A program made the position numbers and the translations under genes. The notes beneath the pieces are model-generated. The model worked only from the letters and a program-made list of their open reading frames with translations, made no database searches and was not told the DNA's origin. Below, piece after piece: positions 50,850 through 60,653 of a stretch of 64,000 nucleotides of DNA (positions within the stretch are counted from its first letter, which is position 1; every line of letters starts with the position of its first letter). The DNA lies in NCBI GenBank assembly GCA_000174895.1, contig ACOK01000001.1, positions 62,001 to 126,000 on the forward strand, in the 5' to 3' direction. Origin of the DNA: Ruminococcus flavefaciens FD-1 (GTDB taxonomy: Bacteria > Bacillota > Clostridia > Oscillospirales > Ruminococcaceae).

Positions 50850-52016
50850 ATGCCAGAACTTTCAAACCGCACAGCCACATTTACCGATTCCGTCATAAGA
50901 CGTATGACGAGAATCTCAAATAAATACGGAGCAGTTAATCTGTCTCAGGGATTTCCTGATTTTGAGCCGCCAAAGGAGATACTCGACAGGCTTGCTCAGG
51001 TCACAAAAGAGGATTTCCACCAGTACTCCATCACATGGGGTGCTCAGAATTTCCGTGAGGCACTGGCAGAAAAGCAGTCACGTCTCATGGGAAGAAATAT
51101 CGACCCCAACGGAGAGATAGTCGTTACCTGCGGAAGCACGGAAGCAATGATGGCTGCAATGATGTCAGTGACAAATCCGGGTGATAAGGTAATAGTGTTC
51201 TCGCCTTTTTATGAAAATTACGGAGCAGATACCATACTCTCAGGAGCAGAGCCGATATACGTACCGCTGATCCCACCTGAATTCAGCTTCGATCCCGAGG
51301 TGCTGGAGGATGCTTTCAGACAGCGTCCAAAAGCGCTGATACTCTGTAATCCGTCAAATCCATGCGGAAAGGTGTTTACATACGATGAGCTGAAGTTAAT
51401 AGCAGACCTTGCTAAAAAGTACGATACATTCGTTATCACAGACGAGGTCTACGAGCATATCGTATATGAGCCAAACAAGCACATCTATTTTGCAAGTCTG
51501 CCTGATATGTGGGAGAGAACTATCTCGTGCTCGTCACTGTCAAAGACATATTCCATCACAGGCTGGAGACTCGGCTACGTCATCGCACCTCCTTACATTA
51601 TCGACACAGTAAAGAAGGTGCACGACTTCCTCACTGTGGGCGCTGCTGCACCGCTCCAGGAGGCCGCTGTAACAGGCCTGCGATTCGGTGATGATTACTA
51701 CAAGTGGCTTCAGGATAAGTACACAGAAAAGCGTGATCTTTTCCTCAAGGGGCTTGACCGCATAGGTATACGGCATACCGTACCGCAGGGCGCTTACTAC
51801 ATCCTTCTGGATGTATCAGAATTCGGCTATGATAGCGATCTTGACTTCTGCGAAAAGCTTGCTGAATACGTAGGAGTTGGAGCAGTTCCGGGATCAAGCT
51901 TTTTCAAGGAGCCCGAAAACCGCTACATAAGGCTTCATTATGCCAAAAAGAATGAGACACTGGAGAATGCTCTTGAACGTCTTAACGATATCAGGAAGAA
52001 AATGCCGAAAGCTTAG
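50850..52016 (+). CDS. Class I/II aminotransferase, KAT/YbdL-like
   Basis: 388-residue PLP aminotransferase. NLSQGFPDFEPP at the N-terminus is the signature of the kynurenine/glutamine-K/methionine (YbdL) group, which prefers Met, Phe and Gln; PLP lysine in SSLSKTYSITGWRLGY; phosphate and carboxylate residues in CNPSNPCGK and RLHYAKK. The stop codon TAG (52014-52016) shares its G with the first base of an inserted repeat element, so the original C-terminus may have been different. AAGGAG lies before the ATG. It would connect 2-oxo acids to the oxidoreductase upstream. Confidence 0.88.
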   Translation: MPELSNRTATFTDSVIRRMTRISNKYGAVNLSQGFPDFEPPKEILDRLAQVTKEDFHQYSITWGAQNFREALAEKQSRLMGRNIDPNGEIVVTCGSTEAMMAAMMSVTNPGDKVIVFSPFYENYGADTILSGAEPIYVPLIPPEFSFDPEVLEDAFRQRPKALILCNPSNPCGKVFTYDELKLIADLAKKYDTFVITDEVYEHIVYEPNKHIYFASLPDMWERTISCSSLSKTYSITGWRLGYVIAPPYIIDTVKKVHDFLTVGAAAPLQEAAVTGLRFGDDYYKWLQDKYTEKRDLFLKGLDRIGIRHTVPQGAYYILLDVSEFGYDSDLDFCEKLAEYVGVGAVPGSSFFKEPENRYIRLHYAKKNETLENALERLNDIRKKMPKA

Positions 52017-52096
52017 GCAACACCGCACAAAGCCCGCCTGACGGCTTTGCACTGAATCTGCGGACATATTCAGCACAAGTTTTGTGCGGTGTTGCC
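52016..52096. mobile_element. MITE-like element, short form
   Basis: 81 bases with inverted ends GGCAACACCGCACAAA and TTTTGTGCGGTGTTGCC. In reverse orientation it equals the element at 14985-15237 minus its inner 160-base insertion. It is flanked by CTTA and CTAA. It abuts the aminotransferase stop codon. Confidence 0.8.
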
Positions 52097-52114
52097 CTAA
52101 ATAAATACACTCTG

Positions 52115-52152
52115 AAACTCCCGGAAACAGATACTTGTTTTCGGGAGTTTTG
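52115..52152 (+). terminator. Terminator downstream of the aminotransferase and MITE
   Basis: AAACTCCCGGAAAC and GTTTTCGGGAGTTT (one mismatch) followed by TTG; likely the original terminator of the aminotransferase gene, now displaced by the element. Confidence 0.75.
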
Positions 52153-52227
52153 CCTTCTTGTATTCGACATTTTATTTATCTCCGCCGTGATATAATAAAC
52201 GTAAAATATACGGTGAAGGTGATAGAT

Positions 52228-54459
52228 GTGAAAGTAAAGGACATAATAAACAACAGGAAAAGGACTCTTCCGGTACTGATATTTCTGGGAGAACTTGCGG
52301 CAGGATTTGTGTTTTCGGGAGCGAGTATGGTGGGGACATCGGCATTTGCTGATATATCCATAGCCGGAGCGGCAGGACTTGCAGGCAGCGGATCGGTATT
52401 CATGGGCAGTCTTCTGCGGGCATTTGCGGATGCTTCCATCGGGAAAAATATAGTCAAGCTTTCGGCTATGGTAATGATAATCATAGCAAAACTTCTTATG
52501 GATAATAAACGTTCGCCTATGCTGTGCGGAATATACACAGCTGTCAGCGTTCTTCTTTCGGGAGCGGCAGTTTCGGTGGTTATAGGAGAGCTTATCTACA
52601 AGCTTGCGTTCTATATTTTCTACAGTGCAGCGGCAGGCTTCACTACATATTCGCTGTGCAGGATAATACGTGATATCGAGAAAGGTGCAGCTGTTAAACT
52701 GACAGCTTCATCGGGCTGCTATTATGCAGTGGTGTACACTATTTACACAGCGTCACTGTGTTCTGCTCAGCTGCCTTTTCTCAATGCCGGAGTAGTTTTA
52801 GGCATAGCTGTGACCATGCTTGCGGCTTTTTATTACGGTAGCACAGGCGGTGTTGTATGCGGAGCGTTGACTTCCTGTGCGGCTTATCTGTCTTCACCCG
52901 AAACAGGAGCTCCGCTGGTACTGCTTGCGGCGGTGGGGCTGTTTTCGGGATTCATCCGTCAGCGGAGGATTTCGCTGGCAGCAGTGATCTTTATGTTGAC
53001 AGGTTTCATGCTTACAGTGCTGACAGGGACATCCGATGACGTGATATACAGTCTTGCAAACTATGTTGCAGCTGCGGTATTATTTCTGGCTTCTGCGCCC
53101 TATTATTCCGACAGGCATATCCGTGTCCCGCAGAGCACGGCGGATTCGGACAGCGTAATACAGGCTCGGCTTGCATTTCTGGCTGATTCAGTTGCCGCTG
53201 TCAGAGGGGATACGAAAATGATAGCAGAAAAGCTGACGAAGAAAAATGAAAACTCCTCTGCAGCTAAGGATGATACCGAAGAGGTGTGCGGAAAGTGTTA
53301 CCGCAGATGCATATGCAGACGTCAGGGAAGTTCGACTATGAAGGGACTTGAAGCTCTTGCGGTAATGCCTGAGATCTCCCTTGAAACGTTTCCGGCCGAG
53401 CTTGATACCTGCATTCGCAGGAACGAACTGATGGCGGCAAGGCAGAAAGGTATAAACGATGAAACTCTCGGGAAACTGATGGATATGCGAAGATCCGATT
53501 GCCGTGGGATACTGTCCGAGCAGTTTGCGATCGTGGAAAAAATGGTCAGGGACATATCGGAAAAAAATGAGATATTCTATTCGTCGCCCGTAAGCATCAC
53601 CATAAAGAACAAACTGCTGAAATTCGGCTTCTCTCCGTCATATGTGAACGCCTGCTACAACAGCAGAGGCCGTCTTATTGCGGAGATATACTTCACAGCG
53701 GAGGATGCTCCGGCTTCGTCTACGAGGATATGCGACCTCATTTCCGATGAGCTGAAACTGAAGCTGACAAGCTCGGATATTATCAGTTCGGGAAGTGAAG
53801 TCAGACTGCGGCTTTATGAAAAGCCGTCCCTTAATCTGGAGGTGTGCACAGCTTCAAAAAAAGCCGATGAAACAGATGAAAGCGGCGACACATTCTGCAT
53901 TTTCAGCGACGGAACAGGAACGGGATATATCGTCCTTTCCGACGGTATGGGAAGCGGCAGGGAAGCTGCTTTTGAATCCGCACTTGCATCAGGGCTGATG
54001 CGCCGGCTGATAAGCTGTGGTGTCGGTGAGGAGGCTGCTGCGAGGATAGTCAATTCCGTCATGTTTTCAAAGTCGAAGGAAGAAACGTTTGCGACCCTTG
54101 ATATAATCAAAGCAGACCTTGACCGCTGTATGCTGACATCACTGAAAGCAGGCGCAGCGGCTACACTTGTCCGTCACGGCAATGAAGTAATCAAGATATC
54201 CTCCGACTCATTTCCTGTGGGAATGTACGAGGAATCCGACATTACCGAAAACTTATGCGTATTTGACGAGGGTGACATAGCCATAATTTTCTCGGACGGA
54301 ATAAACGAAGGGGAGTATCGCTTCATCCGTGAACTGCTGATGGGTGAGAATGATCTGAAAAGCATAGTCGATGAGATATGTGCAAAATCTGAAAAGTTCA
54401 GCCCTTTTAACAGGTCTGACGATGTAACTGTGATAGGCATAAGAGCTGTTAGTGCATAA
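52228..54459 (+). CDS. spoIIE: Stage II sporulation protein E-like phosphatase
   Basis: 743-residue membrane phosphatase. The first 300 residues hold about ten hydrophobic segments, the middle (310-520) is a cytoplasmic regulatory region with a CGKCYRRCICRR Cys cluster, and the last 220 form a PP2C/SpoIIE domain with metal-binding Asp in VLSDGMGSGREA and IIFSDGINEGE. In spore formers it dephosphorylates SpoIIAA to release sigma-F. The GTG at 52228 is chosen as start because AAGGTG precedes it. Its presence hints at sporulation ability or ancestry, although many ruminococci are not seen to sporulate. Confidence 0.88.
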   Translation: MKVKDIINNRKRTLPVLIFLGELAAGFVFSGASMVGTSAFADISIAGAAGLAGSGSVFMGSLLRAFADASIGKNIVKLSAMVMIIIAKLLMDNKRSPMLCGIYTAVSVLLSGAAVSVVIGELIYKLAFYIFYSAAAGFTTYSLCRIIRDIEKGAAVKLTASSGCYYAVVYTIYTASLCSAQLPFLNAGVVLGIAVTMLAAFYYGSTGGVVCGALTSCAAYLSSPETGAPLVLLAAVGLFSGFIRQRRISLAAVIFMLTGFMLTVLTGTSDDVIYSLANYVAAAVLFLASAPYYSDRHIRVPQSTADSDSVIQARLAFLADSVAAVRGDTKMIAEKLTKKNENSSAAKDDTEEVCGKCYRRCICRRQGSSTMKGLEALAVMPEISLETFPAELDTCIRRNELMAARQKGINDETLGKLMDMRRSDCRGILSEQFAIVEKMVRDISEKNEIFYSSPVSITIKNKLLKFGFSPSYVNACYNSRGRLIAEIYFTAEDAPASSTRICDLISDELKLKLTSSDIISSGSEVRLRLYEKPSLNLEVCTASKKADETDESGDTFCIFSDGTGTGYIVLSDGMGSGREAAFESALASGLMRRLISCGVGEEAAARIVNSVMFSKSKEETFATLDIIKADLDRCMLTSLKAGAAATLVRHGNEVIKISSDSFPVGMYEESDITENLCVFDEGDIAIIFSDGINEGEYRFIRELLMGENDLKSIVDEICAKSEKFSPFNRSDDVTVIGIRAVSA

Positions 54460-54665
54460 TGCATAATCGAGGGAAGCAGCTGACTGATAGACAACATGGC
54501 ATTATGTTGATTATGTCATAATTTAGTCATAATCTTGCCGTTATCCCATGTTATAATTACCAAAGGTTAACGGGGGCTTTTCTTTTTTTATATGTCAAAA
54601 TGCACAGTTTCCTCTATGCAATATTAGCATACTGTATGAAATTCTGTCCGTTTTTACAAAAATGC

Positions 54666-54694
54666 TTGAATAATTCTTCCGTTTCTGATAAAAT
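54666..54694 (+). promoter_or_regulatory. Promoter of the glycogen operon
   Basis: TTGAAT, 17-base spacer and TAAAAT, 24 bases before the glgB start. The preceding 54460-54665 stretch has a GATTATG...CATAATC inverted repeat (about 54509-54534) but no gene. Confidence 0.7.
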
Positions 54695-54718
54695 GTATAT
54701 AGCAAAGGAGGCTGGATT

Positions 54719-56692
54719 ATGTCCGTAAAAAAAAGTAACCCTAACGATTTCCCCCTTTACCTTTTCTATCAGGGAAAGAATTATGAATCATATAAATTTT
54801 TCGGAGTACACGTCCGCAAAAAAGGCAGAGGCAAGATCTTTACCTTCAGAGTGTGGGCGCCTAATGCAGTAAGCGTTTCAGTTGTAGGCGATTTTAATAA
54901 CTGGGACAGAACGCAGAATCCTATGGAACTTATTGCTGACGGAGTTTGGGAGGCTGAAATAACCAAGCTTCAGCAATTCGATTCGTACAAGTATAGTATT
55001 GAAACAAAAGACGGAAGATTTCTTATGAAGGCTGATCCGTATGGCAATCATTTCGAGACAAGGCCGGCTACTGCTTCAAAGATTTACGAAAGCAGTTATG
55101 AGTGGAATGACGCAGAATGGTTTGAAAAGAAAAAGGTGCAGAGTATCTATAAAAGCCCCATGAATATCTATGAGGTACATCTCGGTTCATGGAAAAATTA
55201 TGGAGAAGGCATATTCTTTGATTATATCACATTTGCAAAGGAAATAATACCTTATCTTAAAAAAATGTCGTATACCCATGTTGAGTTCATGCCGCTGACG
55301 GAATACCCTTTTGATGATTCGTGGGGATATCAGGTCACAGGCTATTTCGCACCTACCTCAAGGTACGGAACTCCCGATGATCTCAGGAAAATGGTGGATC
55401 TCTTCCATGAAGCAGGGATAGGAGTTATCCTTGACTGGGTCCCCGCACATTTTCCTAAGGACGAGTCGGGACTTTTTGAATTTGACGGCTCATGCTGCTA
55501 TGAGTATTACGATAACCGCAAAAAGGAACATAAGGCATGGGGGACCCGTGTCTTTGACTTCGGAAGGGCAGAGGTGTGCTCTTTCCTGATTTCAAGCGCT
55601 AATTACTGGTTCGATGAATTCCACGTTGACGGCCTGAGAGTTGACGCAGTCGCTTCAATGCTCTATCTGGATTACGACAGAAGAGACGGTGAGTGGGCTG
55701 CTAATATCAACGGCGGCAACGAGAACCTTGAAGCTGTTGAATTCCTTCAGCATCTCAATGAAGCCGTTTTTGCAAAGCATCCCGATGCTCTTATGATCGC
55801 CGAGGAGTCCACAGCATGGCCTCTTGTTACAAAACCTACGGATATCGGCGGACTTGGCTTCAACTTCAAATGGAATATGGGCTGGATGAACGATATGCTC
55901 AGTTATATGTCCCTTGACCCGATATATCGTGCATTCAATCATGACAAGCTTACGTTTTCATTCTTCTATGCATTCTCCGAGAATTACGTTCTCCCGATCT
56001 CTCACGACGAGGTAGTTCACGGAAAATGTTCAATGATAAGCAAGATGCCCGGTGAGTATGAGCAGAAATTTGCATCATACCGTGCATTCCTCGCTTATAT
56101 GACCGCACATCCCGGCAAGAAGCTCCTGTTCATGGGACAGGAATTCGGTCAGATGAAGGAGTGGAATTTCAAAGAACAGCTTGACTGGGAACTCCTGAAG
56201 TACGATTCGCACAGGAATCTTCTCAAATTCTCGGAAAAGCTCAATAAGTTCTACGTGGAAAATGCTCCGCTCTGGGAAAACGATGACTCATGGAACGGAT
56301 TCAGCTGGATATCCAATGACGATTACAAACAGAGCGTCATTGCGTTCCGAAGGATCGATGATAACGGCGATGAGATAATTGCCGTATGTAATTTTGTGCC
56401 TGTCGAAAGAAATGATTACAGGATAGGCGTTCCTTACAAAGGAAAGTACAAGGTCGTTTTCAATACCGATGCCAAGGAATTTGGCGGTTCCGGTATTACT
56501 GAAGCTTCCTTCAAGTCTGAACCGGAAAGTATGCACGGCTTCGATGACAGTATCGCAATGACCCTTGCGCCTCTCTCTGTCATCTATCTGAAATATGTCC
56601 CCGTGAAGAGGCGGACAGCTAAGAAAGAAGCCTCCGGCACTGCTAAAGAGACTGCTTCTAAGTCAGGAAGAAAGCGCAAGACTGAAAACTAA
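54719..56692 (+). CDS. glgB: 1,4-alpha-glucan branching enzyme
   Basis: 657-residue GH13 enzyme that introduces alpha-1,6 branches into glycogen. N-terminal CBM48 ([21 protein letters not shown]), catalytic barrel with the nucleophile Asp in [10 protein letters not shown], acid Glu in IAEESTAW and third Asp in [10 protein letters not shown], and a C-terminal beta domain followed by a Lys/Ala-rich tail. AAAGGAGG precedes the ATG. First gene of glgB-C-D-A. Confidence 0.96.
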   Translation: MSVKKSNPNDFPLYLFYQGKNYESYKFFGVHVRKKGRGKIFTFRVWAPNAVSVSVVGDFNNWDRTQNPMELIADGVWEAEITKLQQFDSYKYSIETKDGRFLMKADPYGNHFETRPATASKIYESSYEWNDAEWFEKKKVQSIYKSPMNIYEVHLGSWKNYGEGIFFDYITFAKEIIPYLKKMSYTHVEFMPLTEYPFDDSWGYQVTGYFAPTSRYGTPDDLRKMVDLFHEAGIGVILDWVPAHFPKDESGLFEFDGSCCYEYYDNRKKEHKAWGTRVFDFGRAEVCSFLISSANYWFDEFHVDGLRVDAVASMLYLDYDRRDGEWAANINGGNENLEAVEFLQHLNEAVFAKHPDALMIAEESTAWPLVTKPTDIGGLGFNFKWNMGWMNDMLSYMSLDPIYRAFNHDKLTFSFFYAFSENYVLPISHDEVVHGKCSMISKMPGEYEQKFASYRAFLAYMTAHPGKKLLFMGQEFGQMKEWNFKEQLDWELLKYDSHRNLLKFSEKLNKFYVENAPLWENDDSWNGFSWISNDDYKQSVIAFRRIDDNGDEIIAVCNFVPVERNDYRIGVPYKGKYKVVFNTDAKEFGGSGITEASFKSEPESMHGFDDSIAMTLAPLSVIYLKYVPVKRRTAKKEASGTAKETASKSGRKRKTEN

Positions 56693-56782
56693 AATCAAAT
56701 ATGCCCCTGCGGCAGATATAACGGATGAAGAATTATCTCCATTTATCACAGCATATACAATACAACACTCAGGAGGATTATT

Positions 56783-58009
56783 ATGAATACAAAGAAAAGA
56801 GTAGTGGCTATGCTCCTTGCAGGAGGTCAGGGAAGCCGACTTTATGCTCTTACAAAAAATGTGGCTAAACCTGCCGTACCATATGGCGGCAAGTACCGAC
56901 TTATAGATTTCCCTCTCTCTAACTGTACAAACTCAGGTATCGATACAGTGGGCGTTCTCACCCAGTATCAGCCACTTGTACTCAATGAATATATAGGCAA
57001 CGGTGAGCCATGGGATCTTGATAAAATGAACGGCGGTGTACACGTCCTTCCGCCTTACGAAACACAGGCAGGCGCTTCATGGTATGAGGGTACTGCTAAT
57101 GCGATTTACCAGAATATAAGATTTATTGAACGATATGACCCTAAGTATGTGGTAGTTCTCGGCGGCGATCACATCTATAAAATGGATTATTCCAAGATGG
57201 TCGCTTTCCATGAGGAAAATGATGCAGATTGTACAATTTCGGTTATCAATGTTCCAAAGGCTGAGGCTTCACGTTTCGGCATCATGATCACTGATGACAA
57301 TGATCAGGTCATAGACTTTGTTGAAAAGCCGAAGGAGCCTAAGTCAACTCTGGCTTCTATGGGTATATATGTTTTCAGCTGGGAAAAGCTGAGAAAGTAT
57401 CTTATCGAAAATGAAAAGGATGCAAACGCAAAGCGTGAAAGAGGCGAGAAGTGGTCAAAGGATTTCGGAAAGGATATCATAACTTCCATGCTTCGTGACA
57501 AGCAGAGACTTTTTGCATATGAATTTGAAGGATACTGGAAGGATGTAGGAACTCTTGATTCTCTCTGGGAAGCAAATATGGATCTTCTCAGCCCGAATGT
57601 TCCGCTTAACCTTTACGATCCTAAGTGGAAGATCTATTCAAGAAACAACAATATGCCTCCGCAGTATATCGGAGATGACGCAAATATCGAAAACTCCATG
57701 ATCTCTGAAGGAAGCCAGATCAACGGCACTGTAGATTTTTCTGTGGTTTTCCAGGGGGTTACTATCGAGAAGGATGCTACTGTAAAATATAGTATCATCA
57801 TGCCGGGCGCTGTAATCAAATCAGGTGCGGTCGTTGAGTATTCCATCATTGGTTCCGATACCGTTATCGAAAACGGTGTACGTGTAGGTGTAAGCCCTGA
57901 AACTCTTGATTCAAAGGAAAACTGGGGCATCGCTGTAGTCGGACATAATGTCACTGTATCCAAGGATAAAGTGATAGAGCCTAAGCAGATCATCAGCGAT
58001 AATATTTGA
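56783..58009 (+). CDS. glgC: Glucose-1-phosphate adenylyltransferase, catalytic subunit
   Basis: 408-residue nucleotidyltransferase making ADP-glucose from glucose-1-phosphate and ATP. Intact pyrophosphorylase signature [11 protein letters not shown], Lys in [19 protein letters not shown], and metal/sugar motifs [10 protein letters not shown] and VEKPKEP; C-terminal left-handed beta-helix repeats. AGGAGG before ATG. Forms a pair with GlgD in Firmicutes. Confidence 0.96.
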   Translation: MNTKKRVVAMLLAGGQGSRLYALTKNVAKPAVPYGGKYRLIDFPLSNCTNSGIDTVGVLTQYQPLVLNEYIGNGEPWDLDKMNGGVHVLPPYETQAGASWYEGTANAIYQNIRFIERYDPKYVVVLGGDHIYKMDYSKMVAFHEENDADCTISVINVPKAEASRFGIMITDDNDQVIDFVEKPKEPKSTLASMGIYVFSWEKLRKYLIENEKDANAKRERGEKWSKDFGKDIITSMLRDKQRLFAYEFEGYWKDVGTLDSLWEANMDLLSPNVPLNLYDPKWKIYSRNNNMPPQYIGDDANIENSMISEGSQINGTVDFSVVFQGVTIEKDATVKYSIIMPGAVIKSGAVVEYSIIGSDTVIENGVRVGVSPETLDSKENWGIAVVGHNVTVSKDKVIEPKQIISDNI

Positions 58010-58025
58010 TCGGAGGAGTTTGACT

Positions 58026-59150
58026 ATGAGTGTTAATTATAATGTTTTAGGATTGATCTTTGCAAGTATACACGATAAACACGTAAAGGAACTGACTGAT
58101 TCAAGAACAATGGGTTCTATTCCTTACGGCGGAAGATACCGACTTATCGATTTTCCGCTTTCCAATATGGTTAACTCAAATGTTCCCGAAGTCGGAGTAA
58201 TAACAAAGGCAAATTATGGTTCACTTCTTGATCATCTGGGATCAGGCCGTGAATGGGATCTTTCAAGAAAGAAGGGCGGACTCCACCTTCTGCCTCCCTT
58301 TATCCACAGCGCTGATAAGCCCTATGAAGGACGACTTGACGCTCTGAACAAGGTCTGGAGCTATGTAGAGCATTCACCGGCAAAGTATGTTATTCTTGCA
58401 AACTGTGATGTTGTCACAAGTATCGATTACAATCCCGTTCTGAAACAGCATATGGATACAGGAGCGGATATCACTCTGATATACAGTCAGGGATATTATG
58501 ATTTCAAGAATAACCGTGGTGCTACGATAGTTGATTTTGATGAGGATAACAACCTCAAGGATGTACTTCTCGATCCGGGCATTTCCGGTTCATGTAAGAT
58601 ATGGCTGGAAAGCTTTATCGTCAGCAAGGAATTCCTCTGGAATATCGTAAAGGATGCAGACAGCAGAAATGAGCAGAGCTTTACAAGACATATCCTCCAG
58701 GCCAACAGACATCAGTACAAGATAATGGGATACGAGCACAAGGAATTCTTTACCCGTATCGATAATATCTCAAACTACTACAAGGCAAATATGATGCTTC
58801 TCCAGTCCGAGACAAGAAAGGGACTCTTCAGGGAGAATATGCCGATATTCACCAAGATAGGCGATAACGGTCCTGTTAAGTACGGTGTCAAGGCAAGCGT
58901 AAAGGATTCGCTTATTGCTGACGGATGTATCATCGAGGGCACAGTCGAAAACTCCGTTCTTTTCCGTGGAGTTAAGGTCGGAAAGGGCGCTGTGGTAAAG
59001 AATTGTGTTCTGCTTCAGGGTACAACTATAGGAGATGATTGCAAGGTAACTGCTCTTATAACTGATAAGAATGTTACGATCAGCGATGCACGAGCTATCA
59101 CCGGCTCGGAAAGTTATCCGCTGTATATCGATAAAAACGGAACACTCTGA
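58026..59150 (+). CDS. glgD: Glucose-1-phosphate adenylyltransferase regulatory subunit
   Basis: 374-residue GlgC homologue lacking the GGxGxRL pyrophosphorylase loop (here LIFASIHDKHVKELT) while keeping [14 protein letters not shown] and the C-terminal beta-helix. In Firmicutes GlgD is non-catalytic and modulates GlgC. GGAGG lies 9 bases before ATG 58026; 16 bases separate it from glgC. Confidence 0.94.
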   Translation: MSVNYNVLGLIFASIHDKHVKELTDSRTMGSIPYGGRYRLIDFPLSNMVNSNVPEVGVITKANYGSLLDHLGSGREWDLSRKKGGLHLLPPFIHSADKPYEGRLDALNKVWSYVEHSPAKYVILANCDVVTSIDYNPVLKQHMDTGADITLIYSQGYYDFKNNRGATIVDFDEDNNLKDVLLDPGISGSCKIWLESFIVSKEFLWNIVKDADSRNEQSFTRHILQANRHQYKIMGYEHKEFFTRIDNISNYYKANMMLLQSETRKGLFRENMPIFTKIGDNGPVKYGVKASVKDSLIADGCIIEGTVENSVLFRGVKVGKGAVVKNCVLLQGTTIGDDCKVTALITDKNVTISDARAITGSESYPLYIDKNGTL

Positions 59151-59167
59151 TAAGGAGGTGTCCGCTT

Positions 59168-60589
59168 ATGAAAATATTATTTGCTGCAAGTGAAGCTGTA
59201 CCATATGCCGCTTCAGGTGGACTGGCAGACGTTACAGGTTCACTTCCGAAGGCATTCTGTGAAAAAGGCCATGACTGCCGTGTGGTAATGCCGCTGTATA
59301 AATCTATCCCGGATACTCTCAGGGACAATATGATCTTTGTGAAGAATATCACTGTTGATGTATCATGGCGAAAGCAGTACTGCGGTATATTCAAATCTGT
59401 TTTTGAGGGAATAACCTATTACTTCATTGACAACGAGTATTATTTCTCACGTGACGGGCTGTACGGATTTTATGACGACTGCGAGCGTTTCGTATTCTTT
59501 GACCGTGCAGTTCTTGAAATGCTGAAATATGTGGGATTCACTCCCGATATCATAAACTGTCATGACTGGCAGACGGCGCTTATACCTGTTTATTACAGTA
59601 TTTACTACAAGTATCAGCAGGGGTACGGCGGCATAAAGAATATCATAACTATCCACAACATCGAGTATCAGGGCAAATACGGCAAGGAGACCCTTACCGA
59701 GCTTATGGGTATCCCGATGTATAATGCAAGTCTGCTTGATTACGACGGATATGTTAATATGCTCAAGGGCGGTATCGAAACAGCTGACAGGATAATCACA
59801 GTAAGCCCAAGCTATGCATGGGAGATCCTTGACCCGTGGTATGCGCACGGACTTGACAGGATACTGGTCACAAAGCAGTATAAGCTGAAAGGTATTCTCA
59901 ACGGTATCGATACTGATCTGTATGATCCCGAAAAGGACAGATATACTGTCAAGCATTACTCCATTGACGATCTGTCAGGCAAGGAGATATGCAAATCCGC
60001 CCTCTGCGAGGAGCTTGGTCTCATCAAGAGCGATGGTCCGATAATCGGTATGGTTACGAGATTCGTTGCGCATAAAGGCATTGATCTTATCAGATGCGTT
60101 TTCGAGGAGCTTATAAATATGGGCATCAGATTTGCTGTTCTCGGAAGCGGTGATAAGATGTATGAGGATTTCTTCTGTGAGATGGCAGCAAGATATGAAG
60201 GCAAAGTTTCCGTAACTACAGGCTTTGTACCGGAGCTTTCACACAGGATCTATGCAGGTTCAGATATGTTCCTGATGCCTTCACAAAGCGAGCCTTGCGG
60301 TCTTGCTCAGATGATATCCATGAGATACGGTACCATTCCGATCGTCCGTGAAACAGGCGGTCTGCGTGATTCAGTCCGTGACAACGGAGGTTCTGATGGC
60401 AATGGATTCACATTCAAGACGTATAATGCAAATGATATGCTTGATGCGATCAGACGTGCAAAACGTGATTATTCAGATAAGAAGGTATGGACAGAGCTGA
60501 TGAAGCGTGCTATGAAATGCGATTACAGCTGGTCAGCATCTGCCGATATATACCTTGATACTTACAGAGAACTTCTCGATAAAGAGTAA
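59168..60589 (+). CDS. glgA: Glycogen synthase (ADP-glucose type)
   Basis: 473-residue GT5 enzyme that elongates alpha-1,4-glucan with ADP-glucose. N-terminal SEAVPYAASGGLADV (the usual Lys of KTGGL is Ala, as in a number of clostridial enzymes), TIHNIEYQG, and C-terminal donor site with MPSQSEPCGLAQMISMRYGT. AAGGAGG precedes the ATG; last gene of the operon, followed by a terminator. Confidence 0.95.
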   Translation: MKILFAASEAVPYAASGGLADVTGSLPKAFCEKGHDCRVVMPLYKSIPDTLRDNMIFVKNITVDVSWRKQYCGIFKSVFEGITYYFIDNEYYFSRDGLYGFYDDCERFVFFDRAVLEMLKYVGFTPDIINCHDWQTALIPVYYSIYYKYQQGYGGIKNIITIHNIEYQGKYGKETLTELMGIPMYNASLLDYDGYVNMLKGGIETADRIITVSPSYAWEILDPWYAHGLDRILVTKQYKLKGILNGIDTDLYDPEKDRYTVKHYSIDDLSGKEICKSALCEELGLIKSDGPIIGMVTRFVAHKGIDLIRCVFEELINMGIRFAVLGSGDKMYEDFFCEMAARYEGKVSVTTGFVPELSHRIYAGSDMFLMPSQSEPCGLAQMISMRYGTIPIVRETGGLRDSVRDNGGSDGNGFTFKTYNANDMLDAIRRAKRDYSDKKVWTELMKRAMKCDYSWSASADIYLDTYRELLDKE

Positions 60590-60616
60590 AACATAAAAGA
60601 CAAAAAAGATGAAGAA

Positions 60617-60650
60617 TCAAAAGAGCTGCCAATTTCGGCAGCTCTTTTGA
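60617..60650. terminator. Bidirectional terminator after glgA
   Basis: TCAAAAGAGCTGCC and GGCAGCTCTTTTGA, perfect 14-bp stem with a 6-base loop, serving the convergent glgA and minus-strand gene. Confidence 0.9.
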
Positions 60651-60653
60651 TTT

